Assembly: GCF_000264765.2 (NCBI RefSeq)
Contig: NZ_CP006664.1
Span: forward strand, 620,001-684,000
Direction: 5' to 3'
Length of the DNA: 64,000 bases
From: Edwardsiella anguillarum ET080813
Lineage (GTDB): Bacteria > Pseudomonadota > Gammaproteobacteria > Enterobacterales > Enterobacteriaceae
Below are positions 30,373 to 38,391 of the stretch, in pieces; the stretch's first letter is position 1, and each line of letters opens with the position of its first letter. The position numbers and the translations under genes are program-made. Under the pieces are notes generated by a model. It had not been told where the DNA came from. It did no database searches and saw only the letters and a list, made by a program, of their open reading frames with translations.

Positions 30373-31015
30373 GCGTATCGGCCTTCAGCACCAGAGGCCA
30401 ACTCTGCAGGGCCTCCTCATCAAAAGGCTGATCCTGATTAATTCGCTCCATCAGCAGACGCTGGTTGGCCGCATCCGTCGGCAAATAGACTAGATAGATA
30501 TCCTGCGCCTTCTCCGACACGCCGCGCTCGACTACGGTAATATTCCAGCCGGAGCGGGTCAAAATCCGCAGCATCGAATGGCTAACAATCGTATAAATAC
30601 CACGGTGACCAGAGGCCATCGTATAGTTAATCATGGCGAGAAACAGGAGATGACACAGCGGATATTGATTGCCCAGCAGAGTGCGGGCGCGACGCTTATC
30701 GACAAAGAAGCGGCTGGATTCAAAAAACTGGCTGCTGGCCGGGATCTCGCCTTTCTCAAAGTAGCGGAAAAACGTGCCGACAATCATGTTGTGATGACAG
30801 GTTTCAATTAAGCGTACGCTGCACACCACATCGTTATCCTTCACCCCCAGCAGATAGGTTGTATGCTCGCTGTCATACTCATCGAACTCCATCCCATCGC
30901 TGCAGGTTACCGCCCAATTGAGCCGATCCTTAAACGTCCCCTTACGCAGGGAAAATAGCTCTGTTGATGTCGTTCTTGACAGAGACTGGTAGTCAACATC
31001 AAAAATCTCAAACAT
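30353..31015 (-). CDS. edwI: Acyl-homoserine-lactone synthase EdwI
   Basis: LuxI-family synthase of 220 aa. It makes AHL signals from S-adenosylmethionine and acyl-ACP. The start MFEIFDVDYQSLSR is preceded by AAAGGACAG; the longer frame adds 20 unsupported residues. The invariant residues are visible: R and F in SLRKGTF, W in RLNW, D in EFDEYD, R in CSVRLIET, and E and R in FESSRFF. Edwardsiella tarda EdwI is known to make short-chain AHLs; chain length cannot be read here. Its 3' end overlaps that of edwR. Confidence 0.93.
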   Translation of the reverse strand: MFEIFDVDYQSLSRTTSTELFSLRKGTFKDRLNWAVTCSDGMEFDEYDSEHTTYLLGVKDNDVVCSVRLIETCHHNMIVGTFFRYFEKGEIPASSQFFESSRFFVDKRRARTLLGNQYPLCHLLFLAMINYTMASGHRGIYTIVSHSMLRILTRSGWNITVVERGVSEKAQDIYLVYLPTDAANQRLLMERINQDQPFDEEALQSWPLVLKADTLSPQSA

Positions 31016-31625
31016 TTTCTGTCCTTTAACGCCCCGCCTGTGTACACACCCACCACGTAACTCAGCGTAAGCCAAACGGTGCCTTACCCTACGCTGACGC
31101 GTGCCACTACAATCCTATATTTCATTTACTAAGAAAATATCCGAATACAATCTAGCAGAGCGATTAACTCCGCCGTGAATCCATGTTATTGACCATAACA
31201 TAATAACCCCGTCCAATATACTGAGATTTTAGCATCTGCGACGCTAAGTAAGGTAGAACGCGCGGTGGTAGTGCGTTCGTCTGACGGAGGAAAATAAACA
31301 CTTTTCTGTTTATCGACAGGAGGTTAAGTGGGCTATAGATTCTTCGGATTATGCTTCAGCGTCAGTTGAAATGCAACTGCGAGACGCTAGGAATAACCTA
31401 ACGTCATACGCGCAATCATTGGGAAAATAATAACTCTCATAATCTTATTTTTATCATACTGAGATACCCTCAGGCGCCCTCTCAGCCTGCATCCGGCGAT
31501 CGGTCAGCGCCGTTTAGGCTAATGACGGAATATCGCGACCGATTATATTAGGGCAGCGCACCATGGTATTGGTTTGGTATTATGACGGCACTCACGCGGC
31601 GGGAAGCGCCCGCCGCGCCGCCCGG
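31016..31625. promoter_or_regulatory. edwI upstream region and ybgI 3' spacer
   Basis: 610 bp without a gene. Near edwI there is a lux-box-like palindrome (31037–31050) and a long stem pair TCAGCGTA/TACGCTGA (31062–31069, 31090–31097). Further up is the dyad ATGTTAT-N5-ATAACAT (31183–31201). Next to ybgI is a GC hairpin, CGCGGCGGG/CCCGCCGCG (31595–31617), without a T-run. The middle part (31210–31560) shows nothing I can assign. Confidence 0.5.
31037..31050. promoter_or_regulatory. Lux-box-like palindrome in the edwI leader
   Basis: CCTGTGTACACACC has a perfect 10-bp core palindrome TGTGTACACA (31039–31048). Its left half matches the CCTGT half of enterobacterial lux/esa boxes; the right half is imperfect. 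It ends 22 bases before the edwI ATG, a position more suited to repression than to class-II activation. Confidence 0.35.
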
Positions 31626-32369
31626 CTATGCGGGATTGGCGATATCGATAAAGGTGACGTCCAGCGCATGCTCTCGGGCCAACCACTCCCCCAGCGCCCG
31701 AACGCCGTCGCGCTCGGTGGCGTGATGGCCGGCGGCAAAGAAGTGAATGCCCATCTCGCGGGCAACGTGAATCGTCTGCTCGGACACCTCACCGCTGATA
31801 AACGCATCGACGCCAAAGGTCGCCGCCTGCTCAATAAATCCCTGCCCACCGCCGCTGCACCAGGCCACGCGCCGGATCAGCGCGGGCCCGCTATCGCCGC
31901 AGTGCAGAACGCCGTGGTGCAGCTTACGCTCCAGACGTCCCGCCAGCTCTCCGGCGCTGCAGGGACTCTCCAGCTCGCCATAGGGCAACAGCGGCGCAAT
32001 CAGCCCATGCGGAGCGATCTTTAGCCTCCGCGCCAGCTGGGCGTTATTGCCCAGCTCGGGATGGGCATCCAGCGGCAGATGATAGGCGTATAGATTGATG
32101 TCGTTAGCCAGCAGCGTTTTCAGGCGCTGCCGCCGCATCCCGCGTACCGTCGGGGCCTCGCTCTTCCAAAAGTATCCGTGGTGAACCAGCACCGCATCGG
32201 CCTCGGCCGCCACGGCGGCATCCAGCAGCGCCTGACAGGCGGTCACGCCGGTAACGATACGCCGCACCTCGCGACGCCCCTCCACCTGCAGGCCGTTGGG
32301 GGCGTAATCCTGCATACTGTCTACGTCGAGCAACCGGTTAATCCGCTGCTCCAAAACCAAATTATCCAT
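31626..32369 (-). CDS. ybgI: DUF34/NIF3-family metal-binding protein YbgI
   Basis: 247 aa, the same length as E. coli YbgI. The dinuclear metal motifs of the NIF3 family are present: VHHGYFWK near residue 63 and HLPLDAHPELGNNAQLA near 97. AGHHATE occurs near the C-terminus. YbgI-type proteins form hexameric rings; GTP cyclohydrolase I type 2 annotations are not experimentally secure. It is followed by a GC hairpin. Upstream on the same strand is the cyclic-nucleotide phosphodiesterase gene, where E. coli has dtpD or pxpB nearby. Confidence 0.93.
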   Translation of the reverse strand: MDNLVLEQRINRLLDVDSMQDYAPNGLQVEGRREVRRIVTGVTACQALLDAAVAAEADAVLVHHGYFWKSEAPTVRGMRRQRLKTLLANDINLYAYHLPLDAHPELGNNAQLARRLKIAPHGLIAPLLPYGELESPCSAGELAGRLERKLHHGVLHCGDSGPALIRRVAWCSGGGQGFIEQAATFGVDAFISGEVSEQTIHVAREMGIHFFAAGHHATERDGVRALGEWLAREHALDVTFIDIANPA

Positions 32370-32425
32370 GGGGTCTCCCGGGCAGTTCGCCTGCCGCCGT
32401 CATCGATCGTACTGCGGATAATACG

Positions 32426-33442
32426 CTACTCATCCCCTCCGGCAAACCGCGTCCGCTCCCCCTGGCGCAGATGGCGAAACGCCACGCCGCTGCGGTTCCC
32501 GACCGCCAGCTGCGCCATGATCTGCTGCTCCGCCGCGGCGCCGGCCCGCAGCGACGGCTTGATATGCGATATCACCACCGGCAGACCCGCCAGCGCCGCC
32601 GTGCCACCGCTGTAGCGGGACAGATTGATCATCTCCTGGTTCAGCAGCGCCGGGGTTAGGTGCCCAAACAGCCGCGTCTCGGGCACCTCGTCGCTGAAGG
32701 AGGTCTCAATGATGATCCCCTTTAGCGCCCGGCTGGCCACCAGCGGCCCCAGCCGGCGCCAGATGTGATCCAAGCGCTGGCTGTTCTCTATCCGATCGGC
32801 GCCGGTATCGCCAAAGTACGCCACGTACTCCCCCTCTCGCTCCAGCAGGATCATCGACGACGTCTCTCCGCCGTGGCTGAGCGGGTAGACCACCCCGCGC
32901 AGACCGCTGACGCCCAGCGTAAAGCGCTGCCCCGGGCGGACGCTGTGGATCCGGTAGGTACCCAGCCGCTGCCCTTGCCCGGCATCGCTGAAGTTCGGCC
33001 AGCTCTTCCAGTTAAAATAGTGATTGCGCAGGGTATCGGCGCTGTCCGCCAGGGTGTAGATCGGCTTATGGCTATCCTCCGGCGCCGCCAGCAGCAGGCC
33101 GGCGACGTGATCCAGGTGGGGATGGCTGATGAAGTAGGCGGCAATGAGCTCTCTCAGCACATAGCCCTGCGGCGTCCAGGGCGCGGCGCGCGCGGCGCTC
33201 ACCGTCGGAAACGCCCCCAGCTCAAGCGCCCGGGCGATCCCCGGCAGGGTGGTGCCGGCGTCCAGCGCAACATAGCGCGCATCGCGCTCATGGCGGATAA
33301 GATAGGCGTTCAGGTTATCGCCGTTCAGCCCGCCGCCGCTGCCCAACGCCACCAGTTCAAAGGCGGCCTGCGCGGGGCACATCGCCAGCCCGCACAGCAG
33401 CGCGCCACCGGCCACCCATCTGCGCCACATCCTCTGCATCAT
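32426..33442 (-). CDS. Class II 3',5'-cyclic-nucleotide phosphodiesterase, probably periplasmic (CpdP-like)
   Basis: 338 aa. A signal peptide is evident (RWVAGGALLCGLAMCPAQAAFEL), so export is expected. The metallo-beta-lactamase-fold PDEase-II signature ISHPHLDHVAG occurs near residue 105, with FGDTGAD and HGGETSS downstream. This family includes yeast PDE1 and Vibrio fischeri CpdP, a periplasmic enzyme that hydrolyses external cAMP. The activity here is inferred. It lies between ybgI and phrB with gaps of 56 and 42 bp, suggesting co-transcription. E. coli has no equivalent here. Confidence 0.82.
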   Translation of the reverse strand: MMQRMWRRWVAGGALLCGLAMCPAQAAFELVALGSGGGLNGDNLNAYLIRHERDARYVALDAGTTLPGIARALELGAFPTVSAARAAPWTPQGYVLRELIAAYFISHPHLDHVAGLLLAAPEDSHKPIYTLADSADTLRNHYFNWKSWPNFSDAGQGQRLGTYRIHSVRPGQRFTLGVSGLRGVVYPLSHGGETSSMILLEREGEYVAYFGDTGADRIENSQRLDHIWRRLGPLVASRALKGIIIETSFSDEVPETRLFGHLTPALLNQEMINLSRYSGGTAALAGLPVVISHIKPSLRAGAAAEQQIMAQLAVGNRSGVAFRHLRQGERTRFAGGDE

Positions 33443-33484
33443 CTGCCACTCTCCCTGTCTCTGCCACGCTGCGGCGCCTGCGCC

Positions 33485-34915
33485 TCATGCCGCGCCGTCG
33501 TCCCCGGCGCGGGCGCGGGCAAAGGCCAACAGCGTGTCCTGCCGCGCGCGGGCGTGATCGACCTGCGGATCGGGATAGTCTAGCACGCGCTGCCGCCGCA
33601 GCGCCCAGCGCTGAGGGTGATGAATGTCACTGTCCGGGACATCGCGCAGTTCAGGGAGCCACCGGCGGATAAACTGCCCCTGTGGATCATAGCGCTGCCC
33701 CTGTACACGTGGGTTAAAGATGCGGAAATAGGGCGCGGCATCGCAGCCCGTCGAGGCGGCCCACTGCCAGCCGCCGTTGTTCGCGGCCAGATCGCCGTCG
33801 AGCAGCTGACGCAGAAAATAACGCTCGCCAAGGCGCCAGTCGATCAGCAGATCTTTGACTAGAAAGCTGGCCGTCAGCATGCGCAGTCGGTTATGCATCC
33901 AGCCGCAGCGATTCAGCTGACGCATGGCGGCATCCACCAGCGGAAAGCCGGTCATCCCCTGCTGCCAGCGCTGCAGTCCCGCCGGATCGTCCCGCCAGCG
34001 GATCTGCGCCGTCCAGGGAATAAAGGGGCGATGGCGACAGAGATCCGGCCAGGCCACCAGCAGGTGGCGGTAAAACTCACGCCAGATCAGCTCATTTAAC
34101 CAGGCCTCGGCGCCGGCGGATGGGGTTGGCGAGGCCAGCGCCTGCGACTGCAGCGCCGCCAGACACTGGCGCGGCGATAGCACCCCCAGCGTCAGGTAGG
34201 GAGAGAGCCGGCTGGTTCCCGCCTGCGCCGGAAAATCGCGCCGGGCCGCGTACGCCGCCAGCGCCCCGTGGCAAAACAGCGTCAGGCGCGCCTGGGCCGC
34301 CGCCTCACCGGCGGGAAACAGCGCGCTATCCACCGCGGCATCCGGATAATCGAAGCGCGCGACCTGCGTCGGAGCCGCGGGGGTCGGCTGGCGCGGCGAC
34401 GGCGCCGGCAGCACGCGCAGATCGACCGATGTCAGCCCGCGCAGAAAGGCGCGTTTAAACGGCGTAAAGACCTTAAACATCTGTCCCGCGCCGGTCAGCA
34501 CCGTCCCCGGCGCCAGCAGCAGCGCGTCGTCAAAAAAATGGCACGGGATGGTCAGCGCGGCGGCCAACGCATCGTCGCGGCGCCGTTCATTCAGCTCATA
34601 CTGACGGTTGACAAACAGCGCATCGGCGCACTCGCGCAGGCACACCGCGCGCACCGTCCGCGCCTGGGCTGCATAGTCGTCCACGCTCAGACAGTACAGC
34701 GGGATCCCGCGCTGCCCCAGCGCCGCCTGCAGCGCCGACAGATTCTGCCAGATAAACTGCGCCTGACGCGGCGCCATCTCCTGCGCCAGCCACTGGCGCG
34801 GCGTCGCCACATACAGCGCCACCACCCGGGCCCGGGCATCGGCGCAGGCCGCGTGCAGCGCCCGGTTATCCGTCATGCGCAGATCGCTGCGCAGCCACAC
34901 CACGTGCGTCCTCAT
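33485..34915 (-). CDS. phrB: Deoxyribodipyrimidine photo-lyase (CPD photolyase)
   Basis: 476 aa against 472 in E. coli. It repairs cyclobutane pyrimidine dimers using light. The N-terminal antenna domain starts VWLRSDLRMTDNRAL. The FAD domain contains TSRLSPYLTLGVLSPRQC, NELIWREFYRHLL, RMLTASFLVKDLLIDWR and GDLAANNGGWQWAASTGCDAAP, all photolyase hallmarks. It lies 8 bp after ybgA and 42 bp before the phosphodiesterase gene on the same strand. Confidence 0.96.
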   Translation of the reverse strand: MRTHVVWLRSDLRMTDNRALHAACADARARVVALYVATPRQWLAQEMAPRQAQFIWQNLSALQAALGQRGIPLYCLSVDDYAAQARTVRAVCLRECADALFVNRQYELNERRRDDALAAALTIPCHFFDDALLLAPGTVLTGAGQMFKVFTPFKRAFLRGLTSVDLRVLPAPSPRQPTPAAPTQVARFDYPDAAVDSALFPAGEAAAQARLTLFCHGALAAYAARRDFPAQAGTSRLSPYLTLGVLSPRQCLAALQSQALASPTPSAGAEAWLNELIWREFYRHLLVAWPDLCRHRPFIPWTAQIRWRDDPAGLQRWQQGMTGFPLVDAAMRQLNRCGWMHNRLRMLTASFLVKDLLIDWRLGERYFLRQLLDGDLAANNGGWQWAASTGCDAAPYFRIFNPRVQGQRYDPQGQFIRRWLPELRDVPDSDIHHPQRWALRRQRVLDYPDPQVDHARARQDTLLAFARARAGDDGAA

Positions 34916-34923
34916 CGCGCCGC

Positions 34924-35877
34924 CTAATGACCGTAGCGCAGACGCAGGGCGTCCGGGTAGGGGGAGAAATAGCGCTGCGACGCCAGATAGTCGTCCGGGT
35001 ATTCCCGTAGGTAGTGGTTGATCAGCGTCAGCGGCGCCAGCAGGGGCTGTATCCCCTGACGATACTGTAGGATCAGCTGGCTCAGCTCAGCACGCTGGGC
35101 AGGATTGAGGCGTGGGCTGAAGTAGCCCTGTACGTGCTGCAGCACATTGGTATGGTTACGGCGTGAGGCGGGCTGTCGCATCAGCGCCATCAGCCGGTGA
35201 CGGTATTCTGTGGCAAACGCCGCCGTCGAAGGCCACTGGCCTATCTCCGCCACCATCCGCCCCAGCGCGCGATAGGCGGGCTGAGAGTGGGCCAGCAACA
35301 GCAGCTTATAGCGGCTGTGGAACGCCACTAGCGCCCCGCGGCTCAGCCCCGACGGCCACAGCTGGTTAAACTCGTGCAGCGCGTATACCCGGGCAATAAA
35401 GTTCTCCCGCAGCGCGCCGTCGCTCAGGCGCCCATCCTCCTCGACCGGCAGCCAGGGCATCGCCGCCATCAGGGCGGCGGCGAACAGCCCCATCCCGCTT
35501 TTACGTGCCTCGTGCGGCGTATACACCTTCACCCGCTCCATGCCGCAGCTGGGCGAGCGGGCGCACAGGATAAAACCGCACAGCGACTGCAGCTGCGGCA
35601 GCTGACGCGCGGCGAAATCCGCCATCGCCGCCGTATAGTCCAGCGCCGGATCCCGGCTGTTGACCAGCGCCACCGGCGACGACGCATCGCGGCGAGTCAG
35701 GCGCAGCGCAGGGCGCGGCGACGGCAGGCCGATCCCCATCTCGGGACACAGCGGCAGAAAGTGAAAAAACGGCGCCAGGGTATCGGCGGCGAAGGCGAAG
35801 CGCCGGTGACCGCCGTCAAAGCGCACCGCCTGACCGAGCAGGCAGGCGCTGATCCCGACAGGAATCGCAGAAGACAT
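34924..35877 (-). CDS. ybgA: YbgA-family protein with DUF523 and DUF1722 domains
   Basis: 317 aa. The N-terminal DUF523 (about residues 1–150) has ISACLLGQAVRFDGGH and CARSPSCGMERVKVY, with conserved Cys that could bind a metal. The C-terminal DUF1722 (about 190–305) has FHSRYKLLLLAHSQPAY and FSPRLNPAQRAEL. E. coli YbgA (169 aa) keeps only the second domain, so this is the complete two-domain form. Function is unknown. Co-occurrence with photolyase, here 8 bp downstream, hints at DNA or UV stress. Confidence 0.88.
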   Translation of the reverse strand: MSSAIPVGISACLLGQAVRFDGGHRRFAFAADTLAPFFHFLPLCPEMGIGLPSPRPALRLTRRDASSPVALVNSRDPALDYTAAMADFAARQLPQLQSLCGFILCARSPSCGMERVKVYTPHEARKSGMGLFAAALMAAMPWLPVEEDGRLSDGALRENFIARVYALHEFNQLWPSGLSRGALVAFHSRYKLLLLAHSQPAYRALGRMVAEIGQWPSTAAFATEYRHRLMALMRQPASRRNHTNVLQHVQGYFSPRLNPAQRAELSQLILQYRQGIQPLLAPLTLINHYLREYPDDYLASQRYFSPYPDALRLRYGH

Positions 35878-35977
35878 GGCGTGGCCCCCCTTGTTCTATC
35901 TCCATGACCGCGTGGAGTCTGTACGCCAAGTGTAGATCGCCGAACGGGGTTTGCCAGATATCGGGACGCGCGCGGAC

Positions 35978-36178
35978 TCAGAAGAAGTCGGGGCGGACCT
36001 TCTCCGATTCAGCCAGCCACACCGGCTTGTCGCTGGTTTTCGACCAGACCCGGTGCAGATAGCTATAGAAGCGTGCTCGATCGTGACGCAGCAGCATCAC
36101 GGGCAAGGCCAGGGTACCCACCAGAATCACGCCGCTGCGGCGCAGCCAGATACGCGGCCAGGAATAGCGCTGGTACAT
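35978..36178 (-). CDS. ybfA: DUF2517 small protein YbfA
   Basis: 66 aa, starting [11 protein letters not shown] after AAGGAGG. It matches E. coli YbfA (68 aa) in [21 protein letters not shown]. One hydrophobic segment ([16 protein letters not shown]) suggests a single membrane helix. Function unknown. In E. coli it also lies between ybgA and kdpF, so the position is conserved. Confidence 0.9.
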   Translation of the reverse strand: MYQRYSWPRIWLRRSGVILVGTLALPVMLLRHDRARFYSYLHRVWSKTSDKPVWLAESEKVRPDFF

Positions 36179-36587
36179 GTGACCTCCTTGCAAATACGCC
36201 CGCCGGTGCCGGGAGCGTCAAAAAGCGGCCGGAGACGTGGCCGAAACAGCACCAACATAGCCCTGGAACGCACAAAGATCAAGCACTCATCCGACCACTT
36301 ACGCCCCCGCGTACGCCGCTACGCAATAAAGGAGACACACGATAACGCCGGCCGATCTGGCGCATCGCCAGGCGCGACGCATACCCATGACCTGCACGGG
36401 GGATCCGCGCTATCCCCTCCTTTACCGCCGCGAGCCGACAGCCCGGCATCCCCTGACCATAGCCGCCCCCTCCCCGCGCGGCACCGCCATTTTTATACTT
36501 TTTTTACGGCGACGGCAGCGCTTTTTGCCTCATTTATATCCGGGAGCTCCTATCCTGATACCGTCATCGCGCTCAAGGAGATAAAAA
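36179..36587. promoter_or_regulatory. ybfA / kdpF divergent control region
   Basis: 409 bp. The kdpF-proximal part holds the KdpE operator (36492–36508) and the kdpFABC promoter. The reading frame that runs in from 35951 and joins kdpA is not coding in this stretch. Nothing else is assignable between 36200 and 36480. Confidence 0.6.
36492..36508 (+). promoter_or_regulatory. KdpE-binding site upstream of kdpFABC
   Basis: TTTATACTTTTTTTACG matches 16 of 17 positions of the E. coli KdpE footprint sequence (TTTATACTTTTTTTACA) as I recall it. It lies 79 bp before the kdpF ATG. If spacing is conserved, transcription starts near 36563. Confidence 0.8.
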
Positions 36588-36677
36588 ATGACGCTGGGAC
36601 TGATCGCCTGTGCCGTACTGGTGCTACTCCTGTTGGTTTATCTGGTGTACGCCCTGTGGCATGCGGAGGACTTCTGA
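36588..36677 (+). CDS. kdpF: K(+)-transporting ATPase small subunit KdpF
   Basis: 29-aa single membrane helix: [20 protein letters not shown], then [10 protein letters not shown]. coli KdpF is also 29 aa with the same YLVYAL(x)2AE pattern. AAGGAG lies seven bases before the ATG. Its TGA shares a base with the kdpA ATG (TGATG), so translation is coupled. It stabilises the KdpFABC complex. Confidence 0.95.
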   Translation: MTLGLIACAVLVLLLLVYLVYALWHAEDF

Positions 36678-38374
36678 TGTTTACCAATGCACTAATGCTC
36701 ATCGGTCTGCTGATGCTGCCGTTGCTGATCCTGGCACCGCCGCTGGGCAGCCTGCTGAGCCGTCTGATCGACGGCGAACCGTACCGCGCTATGGCGCGCA
36801 CGGAAAACACCCTGTGGCGCCTGTGCGGCGTGACGCCCCATGAGATGGACTGGCGTCACTATCTGCTGGCGATCCTCGCCTTTAACCTGTTGGGCATTGC
36901 GCTGCTGTTCGCGCTGCTGATGGCGCAGGGTCTGCTGCCCCTCAATCCCCAGGGATTCCCCGGCCTGCGCTGGGATCTGGCTCTCAATACCGCCGTCAGC
37001 TTTGTCACCAATACTAACTGGCAGGCCTACAGCGGCGAGAGCAGCCTGAGCTACCTCAGCCAGATGGCCGGGCTCAGCGTACAAAACTTTCTGTCGGCGG
37101 CCAGCGGCATCGCCGTTTTGTTTGCCCTGATCCGCGCCTTCGCCCGCCACGCCGATCCGTCGCTGGGCAACGCCTGGGTCGATCTGTGGCGTATCACCCT
37201 GTATGTCCTGCTGCCGCTGTCGCTGCTGCTGAGCCTGCTCTTTGTCAGTCAGGGCGTGATCCAGAATGTTAGCGGCTATGTCAGCGTGACGCCGCTGGAG
37301 GGGGGCACTCAGCTGCTGCCGATGGGGCCGGTCGCCTCCCAAGAGGCCATCAAGCTGCTCGGCACCAACGGCGGCGGCTTCTTCGGCGCCAACTCCGCTC
37401 ACCCGTTTGAAAACCCGACCGCGCTGAGCAACCTGCTGCAGATGGTGGCGATCTTTCTGCTGCCGACCGCCCTGTGCTTCGCCTTCGGCCGCAGCGTCGG
37501 CGACAGCCGTCAGGGCCACGCCCTGCTGTGGACCATGTCGCTGATCTTCATCGTCGCCGCAGGCTGTGTGATGTACGCCGAGCTGCAGGGGAATCCACAT
37601 CTGATAGCGCTGGGCGCCGACAGCAGTGCCAACATGGAGGGTAAGGAGAGCCGCTTCGGCATCCTCTCTTCCGCGCTGTATGCCGTGGTCACGACCGCCG
37701 CCTCCTGCGGCGCGGTCAACGCCATGCACGACTCCTTCACCGCCCTGGGCGGCATGGTGCCGATGTGGCTGATGCAGATAGGTGAGGTGGTCTTCGGCGG
37801 CGTGGGCAGCGGCCTGTACGGCATGCTGCTGTTCGTGCTGCTGACCGTCTTCATCGCCGGACTGATGATCGGCCGTACCCCGGAGTACCTGGGGAAAAAG
37901 ATCGGCGTCTATGAAATGAAGATGACCGCCCTGGCCATTCTGATCCCGCCGGCCCTGGTGCTCACCGGCAGCGCCATCGCGCTACTGTGCGACGCCGGAC
38001 GCAGCGCGATCCTCAATCCGGGTGCCCACGGCTTCAGCGAGGTGCTGTACGCCTTCTCCTCCGCCGCCAACAACAACGGCAGCGCCTTCGGCGGCCTGAG
38101 CGTCAATACGCCGTTTTACAACCTGCTGCTGGCGCTGGCCATGCTGCTGGGGCGTTTCGGGGTGATCGTGCCGGTCATGGCGATCGCCGGCGCGCTGGCG
38201 CTGAAAAAGCGCCAGCCGGCGGGCAACGGCACCCTGCACACCCACGGCGCGCTGTTCGTCGGCCTGCTGGTAGGCACCATTCTGCTGGTGGGCGCCCTGA
38301 CCTTTATTCCAGCGCTGGCGCTCGGCCCGCTGGCGGAACAGCTACAGATGACGCTGAGCGGCGTACGGCCATAA
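36677..38374 (+). CDS. kdpA: K(+)-transporting ATPase subunit A
   Basis: 565-aa membrane protein starting [17 protein letters not shown] at the TGATG overlap. The open frame begins 242 codons earlier, but that part is intergenic. It is the K+-channel-like subunit (SKT superfamily) with four selectivity-filter loops; [18 protein letters not shown] and [13 protein letters not shown] are the most conserved. It binds K+ and passes it via a tunnel to KdpB. Confidence 0.96.
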   Translation: MFTNALMLIGLLMLPLLILAPPLGSLLSRLIDGEPYRAMARTENTLWRLCGVTPHEMDWRHYLLAILAFNLLGIALLFALLMAQGLLPLNPQGFPGLRWDLALNTAVSFVTNTNWQAYSGESSLSYLSQMAGLSVQNFLSAASGIAVLFALIRAFARHADPSLGNAWVDLWRITLYVLLPLSLLLSLLFVSQGVIQNVSGYVSVTPLEGGTQLLPMGPVASQEAIKLLGTNGGGFFGANSAHPFENPTALSNLLQMVAIFLLPTALCFAFGRSVGDSRQGHALLWTMSLIFIVAAGCVMYAELQGNPHLIALGADSSANMEGKESRFGILSSALYAVVTTAASCGAVNAMHDSFTALGGMVPMWLMQIGEVVFGGVGSGLYGMLLFVLLTVFIAGLMIGRTPEYLGKKIGVYEMKMTALAILIPPALVLTGSAIALLCDAGRSAILNPGAHGFSEVLYAFSSAANNNGSAFGGLSVNTPFYNLLLALAMLLGRFGVIVPVMAIAGALALKKRQPAGNGTLHTHGALFVGLLVGTILLVGALTFIPALALGPLAEQLQMTLSGVRP

Positions 38375-38391
38375 GGGAAGAGAGAGTTATC

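Noticed and set aside
31595-31617. Intrinsic terminator of ybgI
   Set aside because: The 9-bp GC hairpin is perfect, but no T-run follows on either strand, so it is mentioned only as a hairpin.
35951-36676. 242-codon N-terminal extension of kdpA
   Set aside because: It runs through the antisense of ybfA, the KdpE site and kdpF. The real kdpA start is the TGATG overlap at 36677.
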